DNA of 64,000 nucleotides. Origin: Micromonospora coxensis (GTDB taxonomy: Bacteria > Actinomycetota > Actinomycetes > Mycobacteriales > Micromonosporaceae). The notes beneath the pieces were generated by a model. The model saw nothing but the letters and a program-made list of their open reading frames with translations. It searched no databases and was not told where the DNA came from. This document shows, piece after piece, positions 17,658-26,657 of this stretch (position 1 is the first letter of the stretch; every line of letters starts with the position of its first letter). The position numbers and the translations under genes were made by a program. Location of the stretch: contig NZ_LT607753.1 in the NCBI RefSeq assembly GCF_900090295.1, forward strand, positions 5,580,001-5,644,000, in the 5' to 3' direction.

Positions 17658-17905
17658 GCCGCCCGCCCCGGCCGCACGAGCCGATGCGTCCGTTGTGGCG
17701 CTGCCGGGCCTGCGGCGCGGTATGGCCCTGCCAGCCGGCCCGATTGTCGCTGCTGGTGCAGTACCGCCACGACCGGGCCGGGCTGCTGGTCTACCTGGCG
17801 ACGGTGATGAGCGAGGCGGCCGCGCAGCTCGCCCAGCTCGGCGGAGAGGTACCTCCGGCGGAGCTGACCGAACGCTTCCTCACCTGGGCGAGAGCGCGGG
17901 ACTGA
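17654..17905 (+). CDS. Small CxxC protein next to the WhiJ-like locus
   Basis: 83 aa from GTG 17654, overlapping the previous stop by 4 bp. The N-terminal half has WRCRACGAVWPCQPAR, with three Cys that could bind zinc; the C-terminal half is helical (YRHDRAGLLVYLATVMSEAAAQLAQL, ERFLTWARARD). It is a recurring partner of the preceding gene in related actinomycetes. Automated annotations sometimes call it a flavin reductase, for which I see no support. Role unknown. Confidence 0.78.
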   Translation: MSRPPRPHEPMRPLWRCRACGAVWPCQPARLSLLVQYRHDRAGLLVYLATVMSEAAAQLAQLGGEVPPAELTERFLTWARARD

Positions 17906-18033
17906 GCCGGCCGCTCGGGCTCGGGACTGGTTCGGGTTCGGGTGCGGGACTCGGCCGCGCTCGGGCTCGTGACTGAGCCGGGCGAGGTCGCGGGACGCAG
18001 AGTGCATCCGGCGACGGAGTCGGAGACGAAGAC

Positions 18034-18062
18034 CTGATCAGGAAGACCTGTGTCCTGATCGG
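18034..18062 (+). promoter_or_regulatory. Stem-loop in the leader of the small secreted protein gene
   Basis: CTGATCAGGA (18034-18043) pairs with TCCTGATCGG (18053-18062), with one G-U pair and a 9-nt loop. It ends at the first bases of the purine-rich ribosome site GGAAAGGGGAA (18061-18071) before ATG 18076. Position suggests mRNA stabilisation or control of ribosome entry, or an operator if it acts in DNA. Confidence 0.5.
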
Positions 18063-18075
18063 AAAGGGGAACACC

Positions 18076-18378
18076 ATGAGGAAGTCCATCGCCCTCGCGG
18101 GCGTCACCGCCGCCGTCGCCGCCGGGCTCGCCGTCGCCGCCCCCGCGCAGGCGGCCCCGGCCAACGCGGGCGGGTCCTGCGTCCAGGCCGGACTCGGCAC
18201 CCTCGACAGCCTCGGCCTGCTCCAGGCCGCCGCGCAGCGGAAGGTCGACTACTCGACGCTGGCAGACCCGGTGAACGGGCCGATCTTCGCCGAGCTGCCG
18301 GCCGGGTCGTACCTGTCGCTCGGGCAGGTGGTGAAGCTGCACACCAGCAGCCCGGAGCTGTTCGCCTGGTGCCGCTGA
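18076..18378 (+). CDS. Small secreted protein, unknown function
   Basis: 100 aa. Signal peptide MRKSIALAGVTAAVAAGLAVAAPAQA with cleavage after AQA at about residue 26; the mature part is about 74 aa with two Cys (SCVQAG and AWCR at the very end), which could form one disulfide. The rest (LGTLDSLGLLQAAAQRKVDYSTLADP, GPIFAELPAGSYLSLGQVVKLHTSSPELF) matches no domain I know. Strong ribosome site and a terminator directly after suggest a monocistronic, well-expressed exported protein. Confidence 0.85.
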   Translation: MRKSIALAGVTAAVAAGLAVAAPAQAAPANAGGSCVQAGLGTLDSLGLLQAAAQRKVDYSTLADPVNGPIFAELPAGSYLSLGQVVKLHTSSPELFAWCR

Positions 18379-18426
18379 CCGCGAGACCGGCCGCCGGGAG
18401 CTGACGGCCGGTCACCGTACGGCGCA

Positions 18427-18453
18427 GGGCCGCCCCGGATTCCGGGGCGGCCC
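18427..18453. terminator. Hairpin terminator between convergent genes
   Basis: GGGCCGCCCCGG (18427-18438) and CCGGGGCGGCCC (18442-18453) pair perfectly across a 3-nt loop. It lies between the small secreted protein and the GH9 cellulase ends and can serve both. Confidence 0.85.
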
Positions 18454-18489
18454 CTGGTCGTGCTGGCCGACGGCGACGCGCCGCAGCGG

Positions 18490-21093
18490 TCAGGACAGGG
18501 CGCAGGAGGCACCGTTGACGGTGATCAGGTTCGGCGCCGGGTTGGCCAGCGCGCCGGGCTTGGCGAGCAGCCCGAAGGTCACGCTGCCGCCGGGCGCGAT
18601 CTTCGCGTTCCAGGACAGGTTCTTCGCGGTGACCGTGGCCCCGCTCTGGCTCACCTGGGCCGACCAGCCCTGGGTGACCTTCTGGTCGCCGGTGTAGGCG
18701 TACCGCAGCGTCCAGCCGTTGACCGGCGTCGTGCCGGTGTTGCGGATGGTGACCTGGGTGTTGGAGCCGTCCGGCCAGACACCGTGGACCTGGTACGCGA
18801 CGGCGCAGCTCTGCGCCGGCACGGCCTTGGCGTCACCCTGGTCGGCCAGGAACGAGGCCAGCCAGGCCAGCGCCGAGTTCCAGTTGATCGCCACCTCGTT
18901 GGTCGCGTACGAGTTGATGTCGTCGACGTAGCAGAACATCGGCTTGCAACCCTTGAGCAGCTGGGCGGCGTACGGGTCCTGCAGGTCGGCGTTCGGACCA
19001 CCGGCCAGCGAGCCGGCCGGCGGGTTCGGCATGGACGGGTCGAGCTGGTGGCCGAAGATCCGGCTGTGCTGGTTGCGGGCGTGCTGCTCGCCCCAGCCCG
19101 TCACGTACGACATGTTCAGCGCGTTGCGGCCGAACAGATAGTCCGCCGCCTGCACCGCCCCGTCGCGGTACTTCGCGTCCCGGCTCAGGTCGAACGCGGT
19201 GGCCAGCACGATCGCGTTGTTCACGACGTTGCTGTTGCTGCCCCAGACGTAGCCGTTCGCGGGGAACGGCAGCCCGTACGCCTGGGCGTTCAGCGCCGCC
19301 AGGTACGTGTCGGCGGCCTCGGTCACCGAGGCGCGGATGCGGGCCTTCTCGGCGGCCGGCAGCCCGTTGGGCACGGTGGCGAGCTCCAGCCGGCCGAGTG
19401 CGCCGACGGCCTGCCAGCCGAACGCGCCGCCGGCGGCGAAGACGTCGCCGGTGTGGTGCTTCGACGCGGTCACGTCGTCCCGGTACGCCTTGCTGCCGTA
19501 GGTCAGGTACAGCTCGACGGCAGCCCAGTAGAACTCGTCGCTGACGTCGGTGTCGTCGTACGGGCCGCCGCCGACGCCGCCGCTCGGGGCGTACACCGCG
19601 GGGTGGGCCTTCGCCGCCGCGTAGGCGGTCTTCGCGGCGGTGCCGCAGCGGGCCGCGAAGGCGGCGTCGTACGGGGCGAACAGGCGGGCGCACTGCGCGG
19701 CGACGGCGGCCAGGTTGAGGGTGGCCGCGGTCGACGGCGGGTGCAGCTCGCGCGGCTGCGGGTCGGCCTCGGGCGCGAGCGGCAGCCCGGTCCACGCCTT
19801 GTCGTGGATCTTGTGGTGGGCCATCCCGGCGAGCGGCTCGCCGGCCGGCACCTGCATGCGCAGCAGGAACTCGATCTCCCAGCGGGCCTCGTCGAGCACG
19901 TCGGGGACGCTGTTGCCCCGCTCGGGCAGCCGCAGGGTGGAGTCGCCCAGTTCCGCGCCGCCGCCGGCGGTCTCCGCGGTCTTCGTCCGCTCGAACGTGC
20001 TCAGCAGCTGGTACGCGGCGATACCGCCGTTGACCACGTACTTGCCGTGGTCGCCGGCGTCGTACCAGCCGCCGCGCACGTCGAGGGAGTAGTCGCAGGT
20101 GCCGGGGACGCAGGGCACCTCGGTGTCACCCTGGTTGGGGGCCACGCCGAGGTGTCCGGCCGGGCGGGCGTACTCCTCGCCGATCAGGTCGCCGTCGATG
20201 GCGATGCCGCTGCGCTGGGCGTAGAAGAACTGCATCGAGTCGGCGCGCAGCCGGTCGTAGAGGTCGCCGGAGATGTCGAACGGGTGGCTGGTCTCGCCGT
20301 CGGCGACCAGCGTGTAGCCGGCGCCGGGGGTCTTCACGGCGGAGAAGTCGATGGTCTGCACGTTCTGCCCGGACGCCTCGTCCACCCCGCGCGGGGTGCT
20401 CTCGCCGCTGGCCACCACGGCCCCGGCGGCGGAGCGCAGCTCCCAGCGCAGCGGGTCGGTCGCCTCGGTCACCACGGTGGCGTTCTTCGGGCCGCCGGGC
20501 AGGTAGCCGACCTGGTTGACCCGGACCCGCGGCCCGGTGTCCGGCACGTACGGCGGGGCGGCCTCGCCGCCGCGCAGCGACACGTTGTCCAGGCAGAGCC
20601 GCTGCTCGGCGGCGGCCCCACCGACCTGGAAGACGAGCTGGGCGTTGGGGTTGTCGTCCGGCACGACGACGGTCTGCTCGACCCGGACGGTCTGTGGCCC
20701 GGCGGTGGCGGGCACCGACGCGTACGTGGTGTAGGGGGCGCTGCCGAGCTGGAGGATGGCCTTGACCGTCATGCCGGGGGTGGCGGAGATGTCGAAGCCC
20801 AGCACGTACTCCGCGCCGGCGTTGAGCTTGACCCCGTCGTGGCCGATGCCGGCGTCCCACGGGTTGGCCAGGCCGCCGGGCACGGTGGCGCAGAGCCGGC
20901 CGTCGGAGACGTCGGCGGCGCCGGTGCCGTAGGTGAACCAGGGGGCGAGGCCCTCGCTGAAGTCGCCGTTGCTGATCTGTTCGGGTGCGTCCGGTGGCAC
21001 CTCGGCGTACGCCACGCCGGCGCCTGCGGCGGAGAGCGCGAGAGTGGTCGCTGCCAGCAGCGCGAGGCGCCGGCGGCGTCGGATCAGGATCAC
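18490..21093 (-). CDS. Secreted GH9 cellulase with N-terminal CBM4-like and C-terminal CBM2 modules
   Basis: 867 aa from GTG 21093, with AAGGA 7 nt upstream. Signal peptide: about residues 1-29 (RRRRR, then [21 protein letters not shown]). Residues about 35-170 are a CBM4/9-like beta-sandwich ([15 protein letters not shown]...LCLDNVSL). An Ig-like segment ([19 protein letters not shown]) leads to the GH9 catalytic domain (about 275-740) with the nucleophile-side motif [17 protein letters not shown] and the acid Glu in [17 protein letters not shown]. Residues about 760-867 are a cellulose-binding CBM2 ([36 protein letters not shown]). It degrades cellulose outside the cell. A CebR-type operator lies at 21144-21157. 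Confidence 0.95.
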   Translation of the reverse strand: MILIRRRRRLALLAATTLALSAAGAGVAYAEVPPDAPEQISNGDFSEGLAPWFTYGTGAADVSDGRLCATVPGGLANPWDAGIGHDGVKLNAGAEYVLGFDISATPGMTVKAILQLGSAPYTTYASVPATAGPQTVRVEQTVVVPDDNPNAQLVFQVGGAAAEQRLCLDNVSLRGGEAAPPYVPDTGPRVRVNQVGYLPGGPKNATVVTEATDPLRWELRSAAGAVVASGESTPRGVDEASGQNVQTIDFSAVKTPGAGYTLVADGETSHPFDISGDLYDRLRADSMQFFYAQRSGIAIDGDLIGEEYARPAGHLGVAPNQGDTEVPCVPGTCDYSLDVRGGWYDAGDHGKYVVNGGIAAYQLLSTFERTKTAETAGGGAELGDSTLRLPERGNSVPDVLDEARWEIEFLLRMQVPAGEPLAGMAHHKIHDKAWTGLPLAPEADPQPRELHPPSTAATLNLAAVAAQCARLFAPYDAAFAARCGTAAKTAYAAAKAHPAVYAPSGGVGGGPYDDTDVSDEFYWAAVELYLTYGSKAYRDDVTASKHHTGDVFAAGGAFGWQAVGALGRLELATVPNGLPAAEKARIRASVTEAADTYLAALNAQAYGLPFPANGYVWGSNSNVVNNAIVLATAFDLSRDAKYRDGAVQAADYLFGRNALNMSYVTGWGEQHARNQHSRIFGHQLDPSMPNPPAGSLAGGPNADLQDPYAAQLLKGCKPMFCYVDDINSYATNEVAINWNSALAWLASFLADQGDAKAVPAQSCAVAYQVHGVWPDGSNTQVTIRNTGTTPVNGWTLRYAYTGDQKVTQGWSAQVSQSGATVTAKNLSWNAKIAPGGSVTFGLLAKPGALANPAPNLITVNGASCALS

Positions 21094-21143
21094 GGGGATT
21101 CCTTTCCGGGGACGGAGGAGCGGTGGGGGCGGGCGGCACCCGC

Positions 21144-21157
21144 TGGGAGCGCTCCCA
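21144..21157. promoter_or_regulatory. CebR-type operator, perfect palindrome
   Basis: TGGGAGCGCTCCCA is a perfect 14-bp palindrome 50 bp upstream of the GH9 start. The same sequence is the known binding site of CebR, the LacI-family cellobiose/cellotriose-responsive repressor of actinobacterial cellulase genes. A near copy lies before the GH6 gene (40658-40671). The CebR gene itself is not in the window. Confidence 0.9.
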
Positions 21158-21336
21158 ATATCAGCCAGATGTTTCCAGCGTGTCTCGCCGCTGTCAATCG
21201 ATTCGACTGGATGAGTTGGGCCGCCCGTCGCCGGTGCGCCGCCGGAACGCGAACGACAGTGAGATTCACCGCGCCACGCCCCGTCCTCCTGATCTCCTAG
21301 AGACAACACCGGCCTTCGCCTGGCAGGCTGCCTCCC

Positions 21337-22062
21337 ATGACCCTGAAGCTTCGTTCCGTCGGGACGAGCGACCGTGGGCTGATCCGCAGCGGAAACCAGG
21401 ACGCCCTGCACGCCGGTTCCTGGCTCGTCGCCGTCGCCGACGGCATGGGCGGGATGGCGGCCGGTGACCTGGCCAGCCGGATCGCCATGGACGCGATCGC
21501 TCCCCTGGACGTCGAGACCCCCGAGGACGCCCTGGTGGCCGCGTTGCAGAGTGGCATCGAGCTGGCCACCGAGCGGATCCGCCAGGCGGTCGCCGAGGAT
21601 CCGGAACGGCAGGGCATGGGCACCACACTGACCGCCCTGCTCTTCGCCCGGACCGGCAGCTGCCTGGCCCTGGCGCACGTGGGGGACTCCCGGGCCTACC
21701 TGTTCCGGGAGGGCACGCTCAAGCAGATCACCCGGGACGACACCTTCGTGCAGATGCTCGTCGACCAGGGACTGATCAGCCCCGAGGAGGCGGCCAGCCA
21801 CCCCCGGCGGGCCGTGGTCACCCAGGCGTTGCAGGGCGAGGAGGTCTCCCCGTCGTACGCGACGATGGTGCCCTGGGCCGGCGACCGCTGGCTGCTGTGC
21901 AGCGACGGGCTCTCCAACGTCGTCCGCCCGGACACCCTGGCCGAGGTGCTCGCCGAGACCCCGGACCGGGAACTGTGCGCCCGCCGCCTGATCGACCTGG
22001 CGCTGCGGGCCGGCGGCCCGGACAACGTCACCGTGCTGATCGCCGACATCGTCGAGGAGTGA
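21337..22062 (+). CDS. PP2C-family serine/threonine protein phosphatase
   Basis: 241 aa, a stand-alone catalytic domain without the membrane helix of PstP. Metal-binding and signature blocks are in order: [67 protein letters not shown] and [12 protein letters not shown]. It would reverse Ser/Thr phosphorylation by Hanks-type kinases; no kinase is adjacent. A CAGGCT element (21324-21329) ends 7 nt before ATG 21337 and there is no clear ribosome site, so a leaderless transcript is likely. Confidence 0.93.
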   Translation: MTLKLRSVGTSDRGLIRSGNQDALHAGSWLVAVADGMGGMAAGDLASRIAMDAIAPLDVETPEDALVAALQSGIELATERIRQAVAEDPERQGMGTTLTALLFARTGSCLALAHVGDSRAYLFREGTLKQITRDDTFVQMLVDQGLISPEEAASHPRRAVVTQALQGEEVSPSYATMVPWAGDRWLLCSDGLSNVVRPDTLAEVLAETPDRELCARRLIDLALRAGGPDNVTVLIADIVEE

Positions 22063-22069
22063 GCCCGGC

Positions 22070-24733
22070 TCAACGCCGCCGGGGCGTGGCGTGCCGGGTC
22101 GGCGCGGCGGTGGTCGGGTCCTCCGGCCAGGGATGGCGCGGGTAGCGGCCGCGCAGCTCGGCCCGCACCTGCCGGTACCCGCCGGACCAGAACGAGGCCA
22201 GGTCGGCGGTGACCGCCACCGGGCGACCGGCCGGCGAGAGCAGGTGCAGCAGCACCGGCACCCGGCCGTCGGCGATCCTCGGCGCGTCCCGCCAGCCGAA
22301 GGTCTCCTGGAGCTTCACCGCCAGCACCGGCGCGGCCGGGTCGGCGTAGTCCACCCGGATCCGCGAGCCGCTGGGCACCTCGATGCGCTCCGGGGCCAGC
22401 TCGTCCAGCCGGGCCGCCTCCCGCCACGGCAGCAGCCGGCGCAGCGCCGCCGTCACGTCGACGCGCGCCAGGTCGGCCCGGCGGCGGGCGGCGGCCAGCT
22501 CCGGGCCGAGCCAGTCGTCGGCGGCGGCGAGCAGCGCGGCGTCGCCGACGTCGGGCCAGTCCCCGCCGAGCGCGTGGTGGCAGAACGCCAGTCGCTGCCG
22601 CAGCGCCCGCGCCGACGGCGTCCAGTCCAGCAGCGCCAGCCCCTCCCGGCGCAACCCGTCGCGCAGCGCGGCGGCCAGCAGCTCCGGCCCCGGCCGGGTC
22701 AACGGGCGGCTGACCAGCTCGATCGCGCCGAGCCGGACGACCTCCCGGGCCACCACGTCGCCGTCGGCCCAGCGGACCTCCCGCTCCTCGCGCAGCAACG
22801 GGCCGCCCGCCTCCCGGGCGGTGGGCTCGTCGACGGCCGCGGCGAGCCGGATCCGCGCGGCCGGCGCGCCGGGGGAGCGGTCGGCCACCGCCACGGCCAG
22901 CCAGTCGACGCCCGCCAGCGCCGTCCCCGCCGCCAGCTCCGCCTCGGTCCCACCCGCCATCAGGTACGACGTCCCGCCGGCCCGGCGGACCCGGGCGAGC
23001 CGTTCGGGGTACGCCAGGCCGACCAGCAGCCCCGCGGCCAGATCGTCCGGGACCCCCGCTCCCGCACCGACCCCGGCGTCGCTGCGAGGGCGCTCCGCGC
23101 CGCTCGCGGGGGTGCGCTCCGCAGATCTTGGCGACTTGGCGTTCGCCACGGACGGCAACTCGCCAAGATCTGGATGTGTTCGCGCCGCAGGCCGCGTCGC
23201 GGGAACGGTGGTGGGGGGCGGGGTGGGCAGGGCGGCGCGCAGCCGGCGGGTCTCGGCCCGCCAGCGGGCGGTGGCCTGCGGGTCGACCCCGCCGCGCAGC
23301 CGCCGCCAGGCGGCGGTCAGGTCGTCGCCCCGGCCGGTCAGTCCCTCCTCGGCCAGCAGCGCGACCAGCGCGGCGGCCCGGTCCGCGCCGACCCGTGGCG
23401 CGCCGTCGAGCAGGGCACGGGCCAGCCGGGGGTGCGCGCCGGCGGCGGCGATCGCCCGGCCGCGCGGAGTGATCCGGCCGTCGGCGTCGACCGCGCCGAG
23501 GGTGGTCAGGGTCTCCCGGGCCACGGTCAGCGCCGCCGGTGGCGGCGGGTCGGGCAGGGCCAGCCCGACGCCGTCCGGGCTGCCCCAGGCGGCCAGTTCC
23601 AGGGCGAAGCCGGTCAGGTCGGCGGTGGCGATCTCCGGCTCCGGCTGCGCGGCCAGCCGCTCGTGGACGCCGGCGGACCAGCACCGGTAGACCGCGCCCG
23701 GGGCCTCCCGGCCGGCCCGGCCGGCCCGCTGGGTGGCCGCCGCCCGGGAGACCGGCACGGTGACCAGCGCGCCGAGCCCACGCGACAGGTCGGTACGGGC
23801 CACCCGGCTCAGCCCGGCGTCCACCACCACCCGGACACCGGGCACGGTCAGGCTGCTCTCCGCCACCGCCGTGGCCAGCACCACCCGGCGGCGCGGTCCC
23901 GGCCGCAGCGCGGCGTCCTGCGCGGCGCCGGGCAGCCGCCCGTGCAGCGGCAGCACGGCCACCCGGTCGGCCAGCCCGGCCAACCGGCGGGCCACCGCGC
24001 TGATCTCGCCCGCCCCCGGCAGGAAGACCAGCAGGTCCCCGTCCCGCTCGTCGAGCGCCCGGCGGACGGTCGCCGCGACGTGGTCGAGCAGGACCGGGTC
24101 GACCCGGCCGGCGCCGGGCGGCGCGACCGGCCGGGGCGGGGGCGCCCAGACCCGGGTCACCGGGTGCAGCGCCGCCTCGGCCCGCACCACCGGGGCCGGC
24201 CGGTCCCCGCCGAGCAGCGCGGCGAACCGGTCCGCCTCCGGCGTCGCCGACATCGCCAGCAGCCACAGGTCGGGGCGGAGCGTGGCGCGGGCCTCCACCG
24301 CGAAGGCCAGCGCCAGGTCGGCGTCGAGCTGTCGCTCGTGGACCTCGTCGAGCAGCACCGCGCCCACCCCGGGCAGCTCCGGGTCGTGGTGCAGACGGCG
24401 GACCAGCAACCCGGTGGTGACCACCTCGACCCGGGTGTCCGGGCCGACCCGCCGGTCGCCGCGCACGGCGTACCCGACCCGGCCGCCGACCCGCTCGCCG
24501 AGCAGGTCCGCCATCCGGCGGGCCGCCGCGCGGGCGGCCACCCGGCGGGGCTGGGCGATCACCACCCGCCCGTCGACCCGGTCGGCCACCGCGAGCGGGG
24601 CCAGCGTGGTCTTACCGGTGCCCGGAGGCGCCACCAGGACGGCGCAGCCGTCGGCGGCCAGGGCCGAGACCAGCGTCGGGAGCACCGGGCTGACCGGCAG
24701 TTCGAGGGAGACGTCGCGGAGCACGGTGCCCAC
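22070..24733 (-). CDS. hrpB: ATP-dependent helicase HrpB
   Basis: 887 aa, normal for HrpB (DEAH/RHA superfamily 2). Walker [13 protein letters not shown] near residue 40, DEVH box [16 protein letters not shown], motif [12 protein letters not shown], motif [16 protein letters not shown], then the HrpB C-terminal domains ([62 protein letters not shown]). Cellular role is poorly known; it is a nucleic-acid helicase. Start GTG 24733 gives [15 protein letters not shown] palindromic repeat (23122-23172) is inserted in frame in the middle, within a low-conservation linker (around residues 510-560). The stop lies 7 bp from the convergent phosphatase gene. Confidence 0.93.
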   Translation of the reverse strand: MGTVLRDVSLELPVSPVLPTLVSALAADGCAVLVAPPGTGKTTLAPLAVADRVDGRVVIAQPRRVAARAAARRMADLLGERVGGRVGYAVRGDRRVGPDTRVEVVTTGLLVRRLHHDPELPGVGAVLLDEVHERQLDADLALAFAVEARATLRPDLWLLAMSATPEADRFAALLGGDRPAPVVRAEAALHPVTRVWAPPPRPVAPPGAGRVDPVLLDHVAATVRRALDERDGDLLVFLPGAGEISAVARRLAGLADRVAVLPLHGRLPGAAQDAALRPGPRRRVVLATAVAESSLTVPGVRVVVDAGLSRVARTDLSRGLGALVTVPVSRAAATQRAGRAGREAPGAVYRCWSAGVHERLAAQPEPEIATADLTGFALELAAWGSPDGVGLALPDPPPPAALTVARETLTTLGAVDADGRITPRGRAIAAAGAHPRLARALLDGAPRVGADRAAALVALLAEEGLTGRGDDLTAAWRRLRGGVDPQATARWRAETRRLRAALPTPPPTTVPATRPAARTHPDLGELPSVANAKSPRSAERTPASGAERPRSDAGVGAGAGVPDDLAAGLLVGLAYPERLARVRRAGGTSYLMAGGTEAELAAGTALAGVDWLAVAVADRSPGAPAARIRLAAAVDEPTAREAGGPLLREEREVRWADGDVVAREVVRLGAIELVSRPLTRPGPELLAAALRDGLRREGLALLDWTPSARALRQRLAFCHHALGGDWPDVGDAALLAAADDWLGPELAAARRRADLARVDVTAALRRLLPWREAARLDELAPERIEVPSGSRIRVDYADPAAPVLAVKLQETFGWRDAPRIADGRVPVLLHLLSPAGRPVAVTADLASFWSGGYRQVRAELRGRYPRHPWPEDPTTAAPTRHATPRRR
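23122..23172. repeat. REP-like palindrome inserted within hrpB
   Basis: CAGATCTTGGCGA (23122-23134) and TCGCCAAGATCTG (23160-23172) are perfect 13-bp inverted repeats around 25 bp that contain a second small palindrome (TGGCGTTCGCCA). The AAGATCTTGGCGA motif recalls short interspersed palindromes of Micromonosporaceae, normally intergenic. Here it stays in frame and encodes part of a linker. Confidence 0.7.
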
Positions 24734-24749
24734 TGTGGCACCCCGGCGG

Positions 24750-24950
24750 TCAGCCGGGGCGCACCACGTCGATCCCGGTGACGAAGGCGGCCCACGCCGG
24801 GGCCGGGAAGAGCAGCACCGGCCCCGGCCGGTCCTTGCTGTCGCGTACGGCGACCCGACCGTCGACGGCGGCCACCTCGACGCAGTTGCCGTTGCCGATA
24901 CTGCGGGTGCTCGTGCGCCACCGCGCACCGGACAGGTCGAGCATGGTCAT
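24750..24950 (-). CDS. DUF397 domain protein
   Basis: 66 aa from ATG 24950 (GAGGT upstream). DUF397 pattern: SGARWRTSTRSIGNGNCVEVAAVDGRVAVRDSKDRPG, then PAPAWAAFVTGI. It lies 42 bp downstream of its XRE partner and 16 bp before the start of hrpB on the same strand, so it may be co-transcribed into hrpB. This is the second such pair in the window; the two proteins share the core but differ in the tail. Confidence 0.93.
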   Translation of the reverse strand: MTMLDLSGARWRTSTRSIGNGNCVEVAAVDGRVAVRDSKDRPGPVLLFPAPAWAAFVTGIDVVRPG

Positions 24951-24992
24951 CCCCGTACCTCACGTTCTCCCGGTGAGCGCGCCGCGATGCGG

Positions 24993-25835
24993 TCACGCAA
25001 AGTGACGAGATGCCTCCTCCAGGCAGGCCGCGGAGGCCGCTGGAGGCAGTGCCAGACGGCACAGCTCGTCGTGCACCAGGCTATACCCGCGGACGTGCGC
25101 GGCCTCCTCCAGAGCCAGCCCCATCGTGAGATTGTCCAGGTAGACAACGGATGCGTCGGCGGCGTCGGCGAAGTTGAGGATGACGTACGGCGCGCTCATC
25201 GCCGGGTGCCCGCCGGCCGAGAAGGGAAGTACGTGGATGGTTACGTTGGGTGATCGGGCGACCTGGGCCATGTGCGCCAGCTGTTCCGCCATCACCGCCC
25301 GTCCGCCCACCGGCCGGCGCAGCACCGCCTCGTTCAGCACCACCGACAGCTCGACCGGCGGCTCGCGGCGCAGCACCTCCTGCCGGCGCAGCCGGGCGGC
25401 CACCTTGCGCTCCAGGCCCTCCTCCCCGGCGGTGCGCCGGTAGACCTCGCGGGCGTACGCCTCGGTCTGCAACAGCCCGGGCACCGCCTCCGCCTCGTAC
25501 GTCCGCAGCCGGGCGGCCTCGGCCTCCAGCCCGACGTAGAACTCGAACCACTCCGGCAGCACGTCGCTGTAGGTCTGCCACCAGCCGCGCTGCTGCGCGC
25601 CCCGGGCGATCTCGATCAGCGCCTCCGCGTCCGCGCCGGTCACCTCGTAGAGGGCGAGCGCGGCCCGCACGTCACGGGGCTTGATGCCGATCTGGGCGTT
25701 CTCGATGCGGGAGAGGTTGCTCTTGGACATGTCGAGCTGGCGGGCCGCCACGTCGAGGGTCATGCCGGCGCGCTCGCGTAGCTGGCGCAGTTCCCGGGCG
25801 ATACGACGGCGGCGCACGGTGGGGCTGGCGGTCAC
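24993..25835 (-). CDS. XRE-family regulator with DUF5753 domain (WhiJ-like)
   Basis: 280 aa from GTG 25835. Residues about 10-70 hold a canonical Cro/CI helix-turn-helix (RIARELRQLRERAGMTLDVAARQLDMSKSNLSRIENAQ). The DUF5753 region follows: WFEFYVGLEAEAARLRTYEAEAVPGLLQTEAYAREVYR, LSVVLNEAVLRRPVGG, VTIHVLPFSAGGHPAMSAPYVILNF and SVVYLDNLTMGLALEE. Together with the DUF397 gene it makes a standard actinobacterial pair. Divergent from the GPP34 operon, whose promoter it may control. Confidence 0.94.
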   Translation of the reverse strand: MTASPTVRRRRIARELRQLRERAGMTLDVAARQLDMSKSNLSRIENAQIGIKPRDVRAALALYEVTGADAEALIEIARGAQQRGWWQTYSDVLPEWFEFYVGLEAEAARLRTYEAEAVPGLLQTEAYAREVYRRTAGEEGLERKVAARLRRQEVLRREPPVELSVVLNEAVLRRPVGGRAVMAEQLAHMAQVARSPNVTIHVLPFSAGGHPAMSAPYVILNFADAADASVVYLDNLTMGLALEEAAHVRGYSLVHDELCRLALPPAASAACLEEASRHFA

Positions 25836-25978
25836 CCTCCGAGTCTGTCACGGCAAGATCCGCAGGTCGCCCGTACACGGAGTGCAACCGTCGAATCCGG
25901 GAGTTGCAATGGCGCAGGGGTGCGGGCATCCTGTCACCCGGCGTCGATCACTTGTGGACTTACCGCGTTGGAGGCTCG

Positions 25979-26605
25979 TTGCTCATCGCCGACGAGTTCT
26001 TCCTCATCGCCCACAACGACAGTCGGGGCAAGGCGAAACTGCACCCCACCGCGACCGGGCTGGGGCTCGCCGGCGCACTCCTCGGTGAGCTCGTCCTCTT
26101 CGGACACGTGACCGTGGCCAACGGCCTGGTCACCGTCCTCGACCGGCGGCCACCGGCCGACGCGCTGTCGCACACCGTGCTCGACCAGTTGATCGGGGAG
26201 CCCCAGCACCAGGAGATCCGGACCTGGCTGGCCTTCCTGGCGCGGTCGTCGACGACGAGTGTGGGGGAGCGGCTGGCCCGGGCCGGCGTGCTGCGCCGCC
26301 AGGAGAGCCGGCGGTTGCTGCGCACCACCGTCAGCTACGTCCCGATCGACCTCAACGCGGTCGCCTGGCCGGCCACCCGGCTGCGCGCCCTGCTCGAACG
26401 GCCGGAGCCACCCGCCGTTCCGGACGCCGTCCTGCTCGGGCTGGTCTCCGCCGCCGGGCTCTCCCGCGAAGTGCTGTGGAGCGCCGGTCCCCGTGCCCAT
26501 CACCGCCTCGGCGTGCTCGTCCCCGCGCTGCCACCCCCGCTGCGGGAGCTGGTGGCGCACACCGAGGCGGCCGTGGGCGCGGCCGTGCTGCGCGGCATCC
26601 CCTGA
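25979..26605 (+). CDS. GPP34 (Golgi phosphoprotein 3-like) family protein
   Basis: 208 aa. I take TTG 25979 as start because GGAGG lies 4 nt upstream and the protein then begins LLIADEFFLIAHND, as homologs do; upstream in-frame starts lack a ribosome site. Blocks: KAKLHPTATGLGLAGALLGELVLFGHV, GERLARAGVLRRQESRRLL, LRALLERPEPPAVPDAVLLGLVSAAGL. Eukaryotic GOLPH3 binds phosphatidylinositol-4-phosphate; bacterial members are abundant in actinomycetes and have no settled role. First gene of a probable operon with a permease and an acetyltransferase. Confidence 0.85.
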   Translation: MLIADEFFLIAHNDSRGKAKLHPTATGLGLAGALLGELVLFGHVTVANGLVTVLDRRPPADALSHTVLDQLIGEPQHQEIRTWLAFLARSSTTSVGERLARAGVLRRQESRRLLRTTVSYVPIDLNAVAWPATRLRALLERPEPPAVPDAVLLGLVSAAGLSREVLWSAGPRAHHRLGVLVPALPPPLRELVAHTEAAVGAAVLRGIP

Positions 26606-26657
26606 TCCCCGCCACCACCCGCGACCCCTCTTCCCCCATCGAACCGGAGCAGCCCCC

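Noticed and set aside
18460..21300. 946-codon open frame on the plus strand opposite the GH9 cellulase
   Set aside because: The protein is low-complexity His/Arg/Val/Gly-rich and lacks any domain; it mirrors the third-position GC bias of the real gene on the other strand.
22091..24781. 896-codon open frame opposite hrpB
   Set aside because: Arg/Pro/Gly-rich shadow with no family features; hrpB motifs on the minus strand are unambiguous.
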